64,000 bases of DNA, taken from contig NC_012438.1 in the NCBI RefSeq assembly GCF_000021545.1, forward strand, positions 124,001-188,000, in the 5' to 3' direction. How positions within the stretch are numbered: position 1 is the stretch's first letter; each line of letters opens with the position of its first letter. The notes under the pieces were generated by a model, which was not told the DNA's origin, searched no databases, and saw nothing but the letters and a program-made list of their open reading frames with translations. This DNA is from Sulfurihydrogenibium azorense Az-Fu1 (GTDB taxonomy: Bacteria; Aquificota; Aquificia; Aquificales; Hydrogenothermaceae). Below are positions 25,252 to 33,884 of the stretch, piece after piece. The translations under genes and the position numbers were made by a program.

Positions 25252-26271
25252 ATGAAAATACTACACAGGTACATCCTAAAAAACTTTTTTAAAAAGTTTA
25301 TAATCTTAATAGGACTTTTTTCTATTGTGATAACTTCATCTCAGCTCCTTCACCTTCCAAACTTTGCCTACAGTATGAATTTAATAGACTTTTTACAGCT
25401 CCTTGTTATGATAGATATATCTTTCCTAAAGTACCAAATTTTGTTTGGATTTTTTATCGCTTGGCTCTTAGTAGGAGTAAGTATAAGAGAAAATAATGAG
25501 ATATACGCTGTATACTCATTAGGAGTATCTCAAAAAGAGCTTTTAAAACCAGTTTTTATAACAACTACACTTTTTACAGCTTTAGCACTAATAGTATCAA
25601 TCACACTTATACCTTATGCAAATCAAGAAAGATCAAAGTTTTTAACTTTAAAAGTAAAAAATTACATTTTAGAAAGCATCCAGCCTAAAAACTTCTCAAA
25701 AATAAATGAAAATATATCAGTTTACACTGAAAGTAAAGAAAATAGCACCTTACACAAAATTATAATATATAACAAATCAAATAAATACCTAATAACAGCA
25801 AAAGAAGGAATATTCTTCCAAGATAAAGTTGTGCTAAAAGATGGATACATTCACATTCCTTCAGAAAAGTCATTCAGCGTTATAAAGTATGAAAAATACA
25901 GCTTCAGTTTAGATACTTCTTATGTAAAAGAGATTCCTCTTGAAGATTACAAAACATCTCAGCTTATCAACGTGTTCTTTTCAAAAGAAAAAGATTACCA
26001 AAAAGCTTACTCTGTACTGATTGATAGAATATTTTTCCCAATTCCGTTTATCTTTATAGGTTTTATTGGTTTTTTACTTGGATTGAATTTCTCAAAATCT
26101 AAAGAAACTCTTTTATCTTTAGTTATCTCAATTTCTATACTTTACATGGTCATAAACTACCTATTTATAAGAGTTATAGAGAAAAATACCTTTATATCCT
26201 TTGTTTATCTTTTAGTCTTAATTTTACTTTTTAGCGGTATTTTAAGATTTGTCTGGAAAAAATCAGAGTAA
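25252..26271 (+). CDS. LptF/LptG family lipopolysaccharide export permease
   Basis: 339 residues. Membrane segments lie near residues 15-35, 55-78 and 100-120, and three more near 265-335, separated by a periplasmic beta-rich domain of about 140 residues. This is the YjgP/YjgQ (LptF/G) layout. The start MKILHRYILKNFFKKF is typical. It forms, with LptB, the ABC motor that pulls LPS from the inner membrane. Whether it is LptF or LptG is not clear. Its ATG follows the rimM stop with no gap. Confidence 0.88.
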   Translation: MKILHRYILKNFFKKFIILIGLFSIVITSSQLLHLPNFAYSMNLIDFLQLLVMIDISFLKYQILFGFFIAWLLVGVSIRENNEIYAVYSLGVSQKELLKPVFITTTLFTALALIVSITLIPYANQERSKFLTLKVKNYILESIQPKNFSKINENISVYTESKENSTLHKIIIYNKSNKYLITAKEGIFFQDKVVLKDGYIHIPSEKSFSVIKYEKYSFSLDTSYVKEIPLEDYKTSQLINVFFSKEKDYQKAYSVLIDRIFFPIPFIFIGFIGFLLGLNFSKSKETLLSLVISISILYMVINYLFIRVIEKNTFISFVYLLVLILLFSGILRFVWKKSE

Positions 26272-26316
26272 AGCCTATATTTATTTACTGAAAAAATAAA
26301 ATAAAAAGGTTTAAAG

Positions 26317-27114
26317 ATGTTAACAGTAAGAAAACCAGCTGTTGCAAATCTATTTTATACAGGAGATAAAGAAAGACTTTACTACACAGTAAAGAGTTAT
26401 ATTGAAAAAGCTCCCCTCTACCCTTATAAACCAGAAGGTTTAATATCTCCCCATGCCGGCTATATGTACAGTGGTATAGTTGCAGGTGTTTCTTATAAAC
26501 AACTTTTAAATTTAGATTTAGATAAACATTACACATTTTTACTTATTGGACCTTCTCATTACGTTTATTTACAAGGTATCTCTTTTGGATACTACGACTT
26601 TTGGCAAACACCCCTTGGAAACGTAAAGGTAGCAAAGGAAAAGATAGAAGCTTTTATTAAATCTTATCCAAATTTCCCTATCACCTTAAACACTTTACCC
26701 CATCAAAAGGAACACTCTTTAGAGGTTCAAGTACCTTTTTTACAGGTAATTATGAAAAACTTTGATATAATTCCTGTTGTCTATGGAGATATAGATAGTA
26801 TTTACGTTAAAAAAGTCATAGATTTCTTTAAAGATGAAAATACGGTTGTAATAATCAGCTCCGATTTGAGCCATTACTATCCAGATAGTATTGCAAGGGA
26901 GATTGATAAAAACTGTCATATAGCAGTTGAAAGATTAAATGAAACATACCTTGAAAACTGTGAAGCTTGTGGAAAAATAGGAATAGAAGCGATGATAAAG
27001 TATGCAAAAGAAAATGGATTAAAAGCAAAGATGTTAGATTATAAAACATCTGGAGATACAGGAGGAGATTATAGTAGTGTCGTTGGATATGGAAGTTATA
27101 TCTTTTATAAGTGA
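26317..27114 (+). CDS. amrB: MEMO family protein (AmmeMemoRadiSam system protein B)
   Basis: 265 residues. The N-terminal VRKPAVANLFYTGDKERL and the ISPHAGYMYSG block with its His are MEMO signatures; the family resembles extradiol dioxygenases. It is a widely conserved family of uncertain chemistry, usually with AMMECR1 and a radical SAM partner. Here AMMECR1 overlaps its end by about 26-38 bases; the radical SAM gene is not in the window. The 45-base gap before it separates it from lptF/G. Confidence 0.88.
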   Translation: MLTVRKPAVANLFYTGDKERLYYTVKSYIEKAPLYPYKPEGLISPHAGYMYSGIVAGVSYKQLLNLDLDKHYTFLLIGPSHYVYLQGISFGYYDFWQTPLGNVKVAKEKIEAFIKSYPNFPITLNTLPHQKEHSLEVQVPFLQVIMKNFDIIPVVYGDIDSIYVKKVIDFFKDENTVVIISSDLSHYYPDSIAREIDKNCHIAVERLNETYLENCEACGKIGIEAMIKYAKENGLKAKMLDYKTSGDTGGDYSSVVGYGSYIFYK

Positions 27115-27670
27115 AGAAGAAGGCAAATTTTTACTTAAATTAGCGAGAAAATCTATAGAGTATTATTTAACCTATAGGTCTATTTTGCCTATTGATGAAA
27201 GAGATATACCATTTGATAATTTAAAAAGAAAAGGAGCTTCTTTTGTAACTATAGAAACCAAGTATGGAAATTTAAGAGGTTGTATAGGTTCAATAATTCC
27301 ATATAGACCATTATACGAAGATGTGGTACATAACGCGGTATCAGCTGCAGTATCAGACCCAAGATTTCCACCTTTAACGTTAGAGGAACTTCCTAACGTT
27401 AAAATAAAGGTATCTGTGCTGACATATCCAAAACCACTTATTTATAAAGACTGGAAAGATTTACTTGAAAAATTAAAACCATTTGAAGATGGAGTGATAA
27501 TAAAGTATAAAAATCACAGTGCTACATTTTTACCAGATGTATGGGAAGAAATCCCAGAAAAAGAGTTGTTTTTATCCCATCTATGCTTAAAGGCAGGATT
27601 ACCACCAGATTTTTGGAAAACAGGACTGTTAGAAGTATACACCTACAAGACCATCCGTTTTAGTGAGTAA
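27077..27670 (+). CDS. amrA: AMMECR1 domain protein (AmmeMemoRadiSam system protein A)
   Basis: 197 residues from GTG 27077 (GGAGGAG about 10 bases upstream); ATG 27089 is a possible alternative. The AMMECR1 blocks FVTIETKYGNLRGCIGSI and VSDPRFPPL are clear. The function is unknown, possibly modification chemistry with MEMO and a radical SAM enzyme. It overlaps MEMO strongly, indicating coupled translation, and its 3' end overlaps the convergent glycosyltransferase by 28 bases. Confidence 0.88.
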   Translation: MSLDMEVISFISEEEGKFLLKLARKSIEYYLTYRSILPIDERDIPFDNLKRKGASFVTIETKYGNLRGCIGSIIPYRPLYEDVVHNAVSAAVSDPRFPPLTLEELPNVKIKVSVLTYPKPLIYKDWKDLLEKLKPFEDGVIIKYKNHSATFLPDVWEEIPEKELFLSHLCLKAGLPPDFWKTGLLEVYTYKTIRFSE

Positions 27671-28536
27671 TAAGATAAATACTTGTCTATTCTAAAGCCT
27701 CTTTTAAGAAGAGTTATTATATTTTTAAATGTTAATAAATCTTTTTCTTTAAAACTTTGCAATATATACTTCCAACCTTTAGGTAAATCTCCATACCTTA
27801 AGTACATATCGCCAAGATGAAACTTTATATAGTTAATATACTTGTCAGGAATTAAATTTTTATACTTTTTATAAATCAAAACAGTATTTAAAAGCATATC
27901 CAAGTTTTTTTTACTTGTTCTACCTGAATGTTCTCTTATCTTTACTTTGTTGTTATCCAAAACTTTAATCTTAAAGCCCAATAGAAAACTTCTTACAAAC
28001 AACTCCCAATCTTCTCTATAACTTAAATTCTCATCGTACATTAAAAAGCTGTTCCTATTAAACCCTGATGCAGAAGGATAACCAATGTTCCCTGAAAAAA
28101 TAATTTTTCCAACATCTTCTGGAAGTTTTTTAGATGACACCCTTTTGATATTTCCATTTGAATCTATAAATGTTCGTGGAAAGCTGTAAACTATGTCGTT
28201 ATCGGTTAAATATTTGACACTTTCACTTATATAGTCCTTATCCCATTCATCATCGTAATCTAAAAAAAATATATACTTTCCAGAAGATATACTATAGCCT
28301 TTATTTCTACTGTAAGACCTTTCCATATTTTTAGGATTTTTATAGTAGATAATTTTCTTTGACTTAATTTCATTTCTAAAATTTTCAAAAATAACCTTTT
28401 CCGTACTGTCTGTAGACGCATCGTTTACAACAACTATCTCTAAATCTTTAAATGTTTGATTCAAAACACTGTTTATAGACTCTTTTATATACTTTTCTCC
28501 GTTGTAGACAGGAATAATTACACTAACTTGTGGCAC
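27643..28536 (-). CDS. Family 2 glycosyltransferase
   Basis: 297 residues from a GTG at 28536, chosen because AAGGAG lies 8 bases upstream and the protein then begins with VSVIIPVYNGEKYI, the usual GT2 start. Other signatures are VVVNDASTDST (nucleotide binding) and the metal-binding FFLDYDDEWD region. It transfers a sugar onto surface glycan; donor and acceptor are unknown. It is a single gene convergent with AMMECR1 and divergent from the ferredoxin gene. Confidence 0.85.
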   Translation of the reverse strand: MPQVSVIIPVYNGEKYIKESINSVLNQTFKDLEIVVVNDASTDSTEKVIFENFRNEIKSKKIIYYKNPKNMERSYSRNKGYSISSGKYIFFLDYDDEWDKDYISESVKYLTDNDIVYSFPRTFIDSNGNIKRVSSKKLPEDVGKIIFSGNIGYPSASGFNRNSFLMYDENLSYREDWELFVRSFLLGFKIKVLDNNKVKIREHSGRTSKKNLDMLLNTVLIYKKYKNLIPDKYINYIKFHLGDMYLRYGDLPKGWKYILQSFKEKDLLTFKNIITLLKRGFRIDKYLSYYSLKRMVL

Positions 28537-28656
28537 TGTTTTTTCTCCTTGATAAACTAACAAACGAAAATTATATATCATTTCTAACAAAAATCATTTA
28601 TTATTAAAAAACAAACATCTAAAATAATCAAAAATCTTTTTAGGAGGAGCTGTAAG

Positions 28657-28983
28657 ATGGCAGAGTTTAGACACGTTTTTGTATGTATGCAGAGAAAACC
28701 ACCGGGAATGCCTTCTTGTGGTGATAAAGGTTCAGATCAAATTTTTATGAAATTCCAAGAAGCTCTCATGACAAAAGGACTTTTTAACAAGATGGCTGTT
28801 ACTGCAACTGGATGTTTAGGTCCTTGTATGTTCGGTCCAAACGTCGTTGTTTACCCGGATGCTATATGGTACGGCAATGTAACCCCTGCAGATGTTGAAG
28901 AAATCATTCAAAAACACATAATAGAAGGTCAACCAGTAGAAAGACTAATAGTATCAAAAGGTAAACCACCCGGAATGTTCTAA
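28657..28983 (+). CDS. Thioredoxin-like 2Fe-2S ferredoxin
   Basis: 108 residues. Cys10, Cys21, Cys53 and Cys57 (VFVCMQ, PSCGD, TGCLGPC) match the ligand set of the thioredoxin-fold 2Fe-2S ferredoxins first studied in Aquifex and Clostridium. It is a small soluble electron carrier. A strong AGGAGG site precedes the ATG. A long terminator follows at once, so it is probably a high-level single-gene transcript. Confidence 0.93.
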   Translation: MAEFRHVFVCMQRKPPGMPSCGDKGSDQIFMKFQEALMTKGLFNKMAVTATGCLGPCMFGPNVVVYPDAIWYGNVTPADVEEIIQKHIIEGQPVERLIVSKGKPPGMF

Positions 28984-28989
28984 ATCTCT

Positions 28990-29018
28990 ATCAGGGCAGT
29001 TTTACTGCCCTGATTTTC
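28990..29018 (+). terminator. Rho-independent terminator of the ferredoxin gene
   Basis: ATCAGGGCAGT (28990-29000), loop TTT, ACTGCCCTGAT (29004-29014): a perfect 11-bp stem, then TTTT. It is the best intrinsic terminator in the window and shields the repeat region to its right from read-through. Confidence 0.9.
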
Positions 29019-29048
29019 CTCTTTAAGCATTCTCTATTACAACTTCCA

Positions 29049-29169
29049 CTGTCAATAAACTGTTTACAACCTGTTGATAGAATGTTTATAACCTGTTCAT
29101 AACTTGTTGATAAGTTGTCGACAACCTGTTGACAACCTGTTGATAACCTGTCGACAACTTGTTAATAAC
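29049..29169. repeat. Eleven tandem 11-bp units, consensus CTGTTGATAAC
   Basis: The units start at 29049, 29060, 29071, 29082, 29093, 29104, 29115, 29126, 29137, 29148 and 29159 with no insertions. TGT at positions 2-4 and A at positions 7 and 9 are present in all eleven. Units 7 and 10 carry TGTCGACA, making short palindromes. The reverse complement of the consensus is GTTATCAACAG. Confidence 0.9.
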
Positions 29170-29196
29170 TGCCGGTTATACTAATTAATTTCTAAA

Positions 29197-29218
29197 GTTA
29201 TCAACAAGTTATCAACAA
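29197..29218. repeat. Two tandem inverted units GTTATCAACAA
   Basis: Two perfect adjacent 11-mers at 29197-29207 and 29208-29218, opposite in orientation to the long array and in the same 11-bp register. Confidence 0.9.
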
Positions 29219-29298
29219 AAAACCTATAAAAATTTTTAATAAAATTTCAAATACTTGTAAAAACATATTAAGTTAAGTCGTTGAAAAATAATTAAAAA

Positions 29299-29320
29299 GT
29301 TATCAACAAGTTATCAACAG
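29299..29320. repeat. Two further tandem inverted units GTTATCAACA(A/G)
   Basis: Adjacent 11-mers at 29299-29309 and 29310-29320, same orientation as the pair at 29197, inside AT-rich sequence. Confidence 0.9.
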
Positions 29321-29366
29321 ACAATTTTACACTTTAAATTACTGATATATAGATATTCTCGTAAAA

Positions 29367-29377
29367 GTTATCAACAA
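29367..29377. repeat. Single inverted unit GTTATCAACAA
   Basis: One perfect copy, the last before the A/T-only stretch that leads to the next gene. Confidence 0.85.
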
Positions 29378-29473
29378 TTTTCGCCATCTATTATTCTTAT
29401 TATTTATTATTTATTTAACTAAATATAAAATGATAAAATAATAAAAAGAAAAATAAATAAATAAGGTTAAAAA

Positions 29474-30049
29474 ATGCTTGAAAATTTAAAAAAGGAGCTA
29501 AGTAATTTAAAAGAAAAAGTTAATATAAGGTACAATACATTTGAAGAAGATGATTTTGAGAAATTTTTAAAAGAGATTTCTCAAGAAAACAGTTCTATAA
29601 AATTACAAAAAGATACTTTTTTAGGTGAGAAACCTATATTTTTAATTGAAAAAGATAAAATATCTATCAAATTTTTGGGAAAAGTTTCAGGTGGAGAAGT
29701 TAAATCGTTTTTAGACAGCATAAAAATAGTAGCAAATAATGAGTATCATATATCAAGTAGAATTTTAGAGTTTGCTCAGGAGATAGATAAACCTGTAGAT
29801 ATTAAAGTTTTTACTACAAACTCTTGTGGATGGTGTCATCCTGCCATTTTAAAAGCTGTAAGTTTTTCTGTCGTTAATCCAAATATCAAAGTTAGTATAA
29901 TAGATTGTTATTCTTTTCCTGAATTGGCTATGAAGTATAATGTATCGGCTGTTCCAAAAATAGTTATAAACGATAAGGTAGAGTTTGTTGGTGCTAGAGA
30001 TGACAATGAGTTTTTTGGATATATAGTCAAAGCTTTAGGAGAAGTGTGA
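29474..30049 (+). CDS. Protein disulfide oxidoreductase-like protein (two thioredoxin folds)
   Basis: 191 residues. The C-terminal half is a thioredoxin/glutaredoxin fold with the redox pair CGWC at 118-121 and the cis-proline segment SAVPKIVIN. The N-terminal half (residues 1 to about 100) looks like a second fold without cysteines. This is the layout of thermophilic PDO-type or glutaredoxin-like proteins. It may act in protein disulfide formation or as a thioredoxin-reductase partner. dxr follows after 3 bases. It is the first gene after the repeat region. Confidence 0.75.
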   Translation: MLENLKKELSNLKEKVNIRYNTFEEDDFEKFLKEISQENSSIKLQKDTFLGEKPIFLIEKDKISIKFLGKVSGGEVKSFLDSIKIVANNEYHISSRILEFAQEIDKPVDIKVFTTNSCGWCHPAILKAVSFSVVNPNIKVSIIDCYSFPELAMKYNVSAVPKIVINDKVEFVGARDDNEFFGYIVKALGEV

Positions 30050-30052
30050 AAG

Positions 30053-31180
30053 TTGATAGAAATTGGACTGCTTGGTTCTACTGGTTCCGTAGGTACTCAG
30101 GTTTTAGATATTGTAAGAAAAAATAAAGATAAAATAAAAGTAAAACTCTTAGGAGCTTCAAAACCATCTGAGAAACTTTTATCCCAGATAAAAGAGTTTA
30201 ATCCACGTTATGTGTACATTGAAAGTGGAGAGCTCCTAAATTTTAAAAATACAAAAGTGTTTGTTGGTGAAAATAGTCTTGATTTTTTAAGAGATTTAGA
30301 TTTAGACCTTTTTATAATAGCCATAGCCGGAGTGAAAGGAATAAAACCTACTTATATACTACTTGAAAGTAATAAAAAGGTTGCTACGGCTAACAAAGAA
30401 GCTATAATATGTTTAGGAGAGTTAGAAAAAGATAAGTATAAAAACATAATACCGATAGACAGTGAACATTCTGCCATATTCCAGATAATAGATAGAAAAC
30501 CATTAGATGATGTAAGAAGAATAATACTAACAGCTTCAGGTGGACCTTTTTTAAATCTACCTTTAAAAGAACTTGAAAATGTTACTATAGACCAAACCCT
30601 TAACCATCCAAGATGGAGTATGGGAAAAAAGATATCTGTAGATAGTGCTACATTGATAAACAAAGGATTTGAAGTTATAGAAGCTCACTACCTCTTTAAC
30701 ATACCTTACGAAAAAATAGATGTGGTAATACATCCTGAGAGTATAATTCACGGTATGGTAGAGTACATAGACGGAACTGTTGTAGCTAACATGTCTAACC
30801 CTGATATGAGAATTCCTATATCTTACGCCATCTTTTATCCTGAAAGAAAGTATATAAATAACAATTATTTAGATTTCACAAAATTAAAAAGTCTAAATTT
30901 TTTAACTCCTGATTATAAGAAGTTTCCACTTTTAAAAGTAGCTATAGAGTGTGGGAAGAAGGCAGGTGTGTATCCAACAGCTCTAACAATGGCAGATGAA
31001 GTTGCTGTAAACCTTTACTTACAAGGTAAGATAAAGTTTTTAGATATATACAAAATAGTTATAGAAGTTATAGAAAGTGTAAAAAATGACAAGATAAATA
31101 GTATTCAAGACCTCTTAGAATTTATTAAGTACGTTGAAAAATACTCATTATTGATAGCCGAAAAATATGGAAGTTCTTGA
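30053..31180 (+). CDS. dxr: 1-deoxy-D-xylulose 5-phosphate reductoisomerase
   Basis: 375 residues from a TTG with GGAGAAG upstream. The NADPH-binding LLGSTGSVG is at 7-15. ATANKEAI, the metal-binding PIDSEHSAI (Asp and Glu), the ASGGPF block and HPRWSMGKKISVDSATLINK (kept short here) are classic Dxr signatures. It makes methylerythritol phosphate for isoprenoids. Its end overlaps the LysR regulator by 14 bases. Confidence 0.95.
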   Translation: MIEIGLLGSTGSVGTQVLDIVRKNKDKIKVKLLGASKPSEKLLSQIKEFNPRYVYIESGELLNFKNTKVFVGENSLDFLRDLDLDLFIIAIAGVKGIKPTYILLESNKKVATANKEAIICLGELEKDKYKNIIPIDSEHSAIFQIIDRKPLDDVRRIILTASGGPFLNLPLKELENVTIDQTLNHPRWSMGKKISVDSATLINKGFEVIEAHYLFNIPYEKIDVVIHPESIIHGMVEYIDGTVVANMSNPDMRIPISYAIFYPERKYINNNYLDFTKLKSLNFLTPDYKKFPLLKVAIECGKKAGVYPTALTMADEVAVNLYLQGKIKFLDIYKIVIEVIESVKNDKINSIQDLLEFIKYVEKYSLLIAEKYGSS

Positions 31181-32048
31181 TTACCATAAACTTAAAATAT
31201 TCAAAACAGTAGCTGACTTAAAGAGTTTTTCAAAAGCAGCTGAGATACTTTTTTTATCTCAGCCTACAGTCACACTTCAAATAAAGAAGATTGAAAACTA
31301 TTTAGGTGTTACCCTCTTTCAAAGAAAAAAGAATCAACTTGAACTTACAGAAGAAGGAAAGATACTTTATCGTTATGCATCTAAAATATTAGATGACTAT
31401 ACTCAACTTGAAAACGAGATATCTTCATTGCTTTCTTTATCTAAATCATTTTTGTTTATCGGTGCAAGCTCTACAATAGGTGAATACTATTTACCAGAGA
31501 TTTTGTCGGATTTTTATAAAGAAAATCCAGATATAAAGGTCAACCTATTTGTTGGAAACTCAAAAGAAGTGGCAGATGGTGTTTTATCTAAAGTTTTTAA
31601 TATAGGTCTTGTTGAAGATAACATTGAGTCAAATAAGTTTGATATAAGACCATTTTGTATCGATGAGATTATTTTGATAGCTTCTGCAAAAAACAATGTA
31701 CCTGAAGTTCTAAAAATAGATGATTTAAAAAAGTTTAAATTTGTGTCAAGGGAAGTAGGGTCAGGAACGAGGAATGTGGTTGAAGAAGCTCTCGGAACAG
31801 ATTTAAATACAGTTATGGAAGTGTCAAGTTCTAAAGCCATCGTTAATATAGTAGAGAATACAGATTTTTTAGCCTTTGTGTCAAAGCTTGTTGCTTTAAA
31901 ATCTTTAAGTGAAGGTTTTATTAAATCTATAAATATAGAAAATGTGAGTATAAAAAGAAAATTCTCAATTATCACTCAGAAGAATGTAAGACTATCTTTT
32001 ATTGAAAATAAATTTTTTGTATATCTTTGTAAAAAGGGGTGCATTTAA
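31167..32048 (+). CDS. LysR family transcriptional regulator
   Basis: 293 residues. The N-terminal helix-turn-helix (residues about 5-65: LKIFKTVADLKSFSKAAEIL, SQPTVTLQIKKIE) is typical of LysR. The rest is a periplasmic-binding-protein-like effector domain (SSTIGEYYLPEIL...). The effector is unknown; CysB/CbbR-type regulators share this form. It overlaps dxr and converges with sdhA across a shared terminator. Confidence 0.9.
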   Translation: MEVLDYHKLKIFKTVADLKSFSKAAEILFLSQPTVTLQIKKIENYLGVTLFQRKKNQLELTEEGKILYRYASKILDDYTQLENEISSLLSLSKSFLFIGASSTIGEYYLPEILSDFYKENPDIKVNLFVGNSKEVADGVLSKVFNIGLVEDNIESNKFDIRPFCIDEIILIASAKNNVPEVLKIDDLKKFKFVSREVGSGTRNVVEEALGTDLNTVMEVSSSKAIVNIVENTDFLAFVSKLVALKSLSEGFIKSINIENVSIKRKFSIITQKNVRLSFIENKFFVYLCKKGCI

Positions 32049-32063
32049 CACCCCTTTTGTTTT
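32032..32063. terminator. Bidirectional terminator between the LysR gene and sdhA
   Basis: AAAAGGGGTG (32032-32041), 7-base loop, CACCCCTTTT (32049-32058), then GTTTTT. The symmetrical A and T runs allow use from both strands. The loop contains the LysR-gene stop codon. Confidence 0.85.
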
Positions 32064-33769
32064 TAGTATTTTCTTTCTTGTGGTTGGTACTTCGTTATTC
32101 TAACTTCACAGTATTCTACTTTAGGACCTTCTGGTGTGTAGTAAGCCAAACTGTGTTTTAAGAAGTTTTCATCGTCTCTGTTTGGATAATCTCTTCTTGC
32201 GTGAGCTCCTCTACTTTCTTTTCTTAAAACTGCTGTTGTAGCAATTGCTTCTGCAAGGTCAAGTAAAAATCCAAGTTCAATGTAATTTATAAGTGCAGTG
32301 TTGAATATTTTACCACTATCTCCAGGTGCAAGGTTTTTGTACCTTTCTTTTAACTCTTTAATTTTTTCTATTGCCTCGAGCATAGGTTTTTCTTCTCTAA
32401 ATATTCCTACTTTATCCCACATTGTTTGAGCCATTTCAATTCTTATATCGTTTATATTTTCTTTACTTTCTTTTTTAAGTAGATTTTCTATCTCTCTTCT
32501 TGCCCTTTCTTCTTCTGATTTTAAGTTAAAGTTATCATCAGGTTTATTTCTCGCATACTCAACCGCAGCAGCTCCTGCTGGTTTTCCAAATACTACTAAG
32601 TCTAATAATGAGTTTCCACCTAATCTGTTTGCTCCGTGGACCGATACACAAGCACATTCACCTACTGCAAATACACCGTTTACCCCTGTCATACTTGTTT
32701 TGTAATCTCTAACATCTATTCCACCCATAGAGTAGTGGGCTGTAGGTCTTACTGGTATAGGCTCTTCAATTGGGTCTACACCTTCAAAGTCTATACAAAG
32801 TTGTCTTATCTGAGGAAGTCTTGATTTTATCTTTTCAGCTCCAAGGTGTCTAAGGTCAAGATGGACATAAGCCATCATACCTTCTCCCCATCCTCTTCCT
32901 TCTAGTATCTCCGTTTCTATAGACCTTGCAACTAAGTCCCTTGGTGCGAGCTCCATCTTTTGAGGAGCGTATCTTTCCATAAATCTTTCTCCTCTGTTGT
33001 TTATAAGGTATCCACCTTCACCTCTTGCTCCTTCAGTGACAAGTATTCCTGTTGACCTTAAACCAGTTGGGTGGAATTGAACAAACTCCATATCTTTAAG
33101 TGGAATTCCTGCTCTGTAGCATATTGCCATTCCATCTCCTGTTGAACCTATTGCGTTTGTGTTTCTAACCCAGTAAACCCTTGCATAACCACCTGTTGCA
33201 AAGATTATGGCTTTTGCTTTTATTGCGTGAACTTCTCCACTTCTTATGTCGATAGCGATAACACCTTTTGCTTCATTGTTATCAATTATTAACTCAAAAA
33301 CAAACCATTCGTTTAAAAATTCCACGTCGTTTTTTAAACATTGTTCGTATAATGTATGTAATATAACGTGTCCTGTTTTGTCAGCTGCATAACAAGTCCT
33401 TGGGAATCCTGCTCCACCAAAAGGTCTTTGGGCTATTCTACCGTCAGGTAGTCTTGAAAATGGAACTCCAAGATGCTCAAGCTCGTATATTCTCTTTGGA
33501 GCCTCATAACACATAAACTCTATAGCGTCTTGGTCACCAAGGTAGTCACTACCTTTTACAGTATCAAAGGTATGAACTTCTGGATTATCTGAAGGGTCTA
33601 CGTTTGCGAGAGCTGCGTTTATACCACCCTGAGCAGCTCCTGTGTGGGATCTTGTAGGATAAACTTTAGAGATAACGGCAACTTTTACATCTTTAGCTTT
33701 ACTTGCTTCAAGGGCAGCCATTAATCCGGCACCGCCTGCTCCCACTATTAAAACGTCATAGCTAAGCAT
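32063..33769 (-). CDS. sdhA: Succinate dehydrogenase/fumarate reductase flavoprotein subunit
   Basis: 568 residues. The FAD dinucleotide motif is GAGGAG at 10-15. SHTGAAQGGINAAL contains the His that carries covalent FAD. RPFGGAGFPRTCYAADKTGH, the HPTGL block and the C-terminal RGAHARRDYPNRDD are family signatures. It interconverts succinate and fumarate; in Aquificota it is expected to run as fumarate reductase in the reductive TCA cycle (inference). The iron-sulfur and membrane subunits are not nearby. A TATAAT on the minus strand at 33810-33805 is the likely -10. Confidence 0.94.
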   Translation of the reverse strand: MLSYDVLIVGAGGAGLMAALEASKAKDVKVAVISKVYPTRSHTGAAQGGINAALANVDPSDNPEVHTFDTVKGSDYLGDQDAIEFMCYEAPKRIYELEHLGVPFSRLPDGRIAQRPFGGAGFPRTCYAADKTGHVILHTLYEQCLKNDVEFLNEWFVFELIIDNNEAKGVIAIDIRSGEVHAIKAKAIIFATGGYARVYWVRNTNAIGSTGDGMAICYRAGIPLKDMEFVQFHPTGLRSTGILVTEGARGEGGYLINNRGERFMERYAPQKMELAPRDLVARSIETEILEGRGWGEGMMAYVHLDLRHLGAEKIKSRLPQIRQLCIDFEGVDPIEEPIPVRPTAHYSMGGIDVRDYKTSMTGVNGVFAVGECACVSVHGANRLGGNSLLDLVVFGKPAGAAAVEYARNKPDDNFNLKSEEERARREIENLLKKESKENINDIRIEMAQTMWDKVGIFREEKPMLEAIEKIKELKERYKNLAPGDSGKIFNTALINYIELGFLLDLAEAIATTAVLRKESRGAHARRDYPNRDDENFLKHSLAYYTPEGPKVEYCEVRITKYQPQERKY

Positions 33770-33884
33770 CTTTATCCTCCTAATAATAAATAAAACGATG
33801 TTTTATTATAGCATTAACAAAAGGATAATTTCCATATTTTTTGTTTAAGAAGGTATAAAACTTTTTAACTTAAGTGTATTGTGG

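Larger units (their letters stand above)
29041..29473. other. Candidate replication origin or DnaA-binding locus (gene-free)
   Basis: This 430-base stretch holds no gene. Left part: 11 tandem 11-bp units (29049-29169). Middle: two, two and one inverted copies at 29197-29218, 29299-29320 and 29367-29377. The shared core TTATCAACA occurs exactly seven times and differs by one base from the DnaA box TTATCCACA. The right part, about 29378-29465, is almost pure A/T, as expected of a duplex-unwinding element. It lies between a strong terminator and the next gene. dnaA is not adjacent, and gene orientation around it is not divergent, so origin status is a hypothesis. Confidence 0.55.

Noticed and set aside
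29049-29377. CRISPR array
   Set aside because: Repeats are 11 bases, contiguous and degenerate, with no unique spacers and no cas genes.
29041-29473. Plasmid iteron locus
   Set aside because: No Rep gene nearby and the surroundings are core chromosomal genes; DnaA-type core fits better, though it is not excluded.
31514-31975. 153-residue minus-strand open frame
   Set aside because: Lies wholly opposite the LysR effector domain and has no recognisable product.
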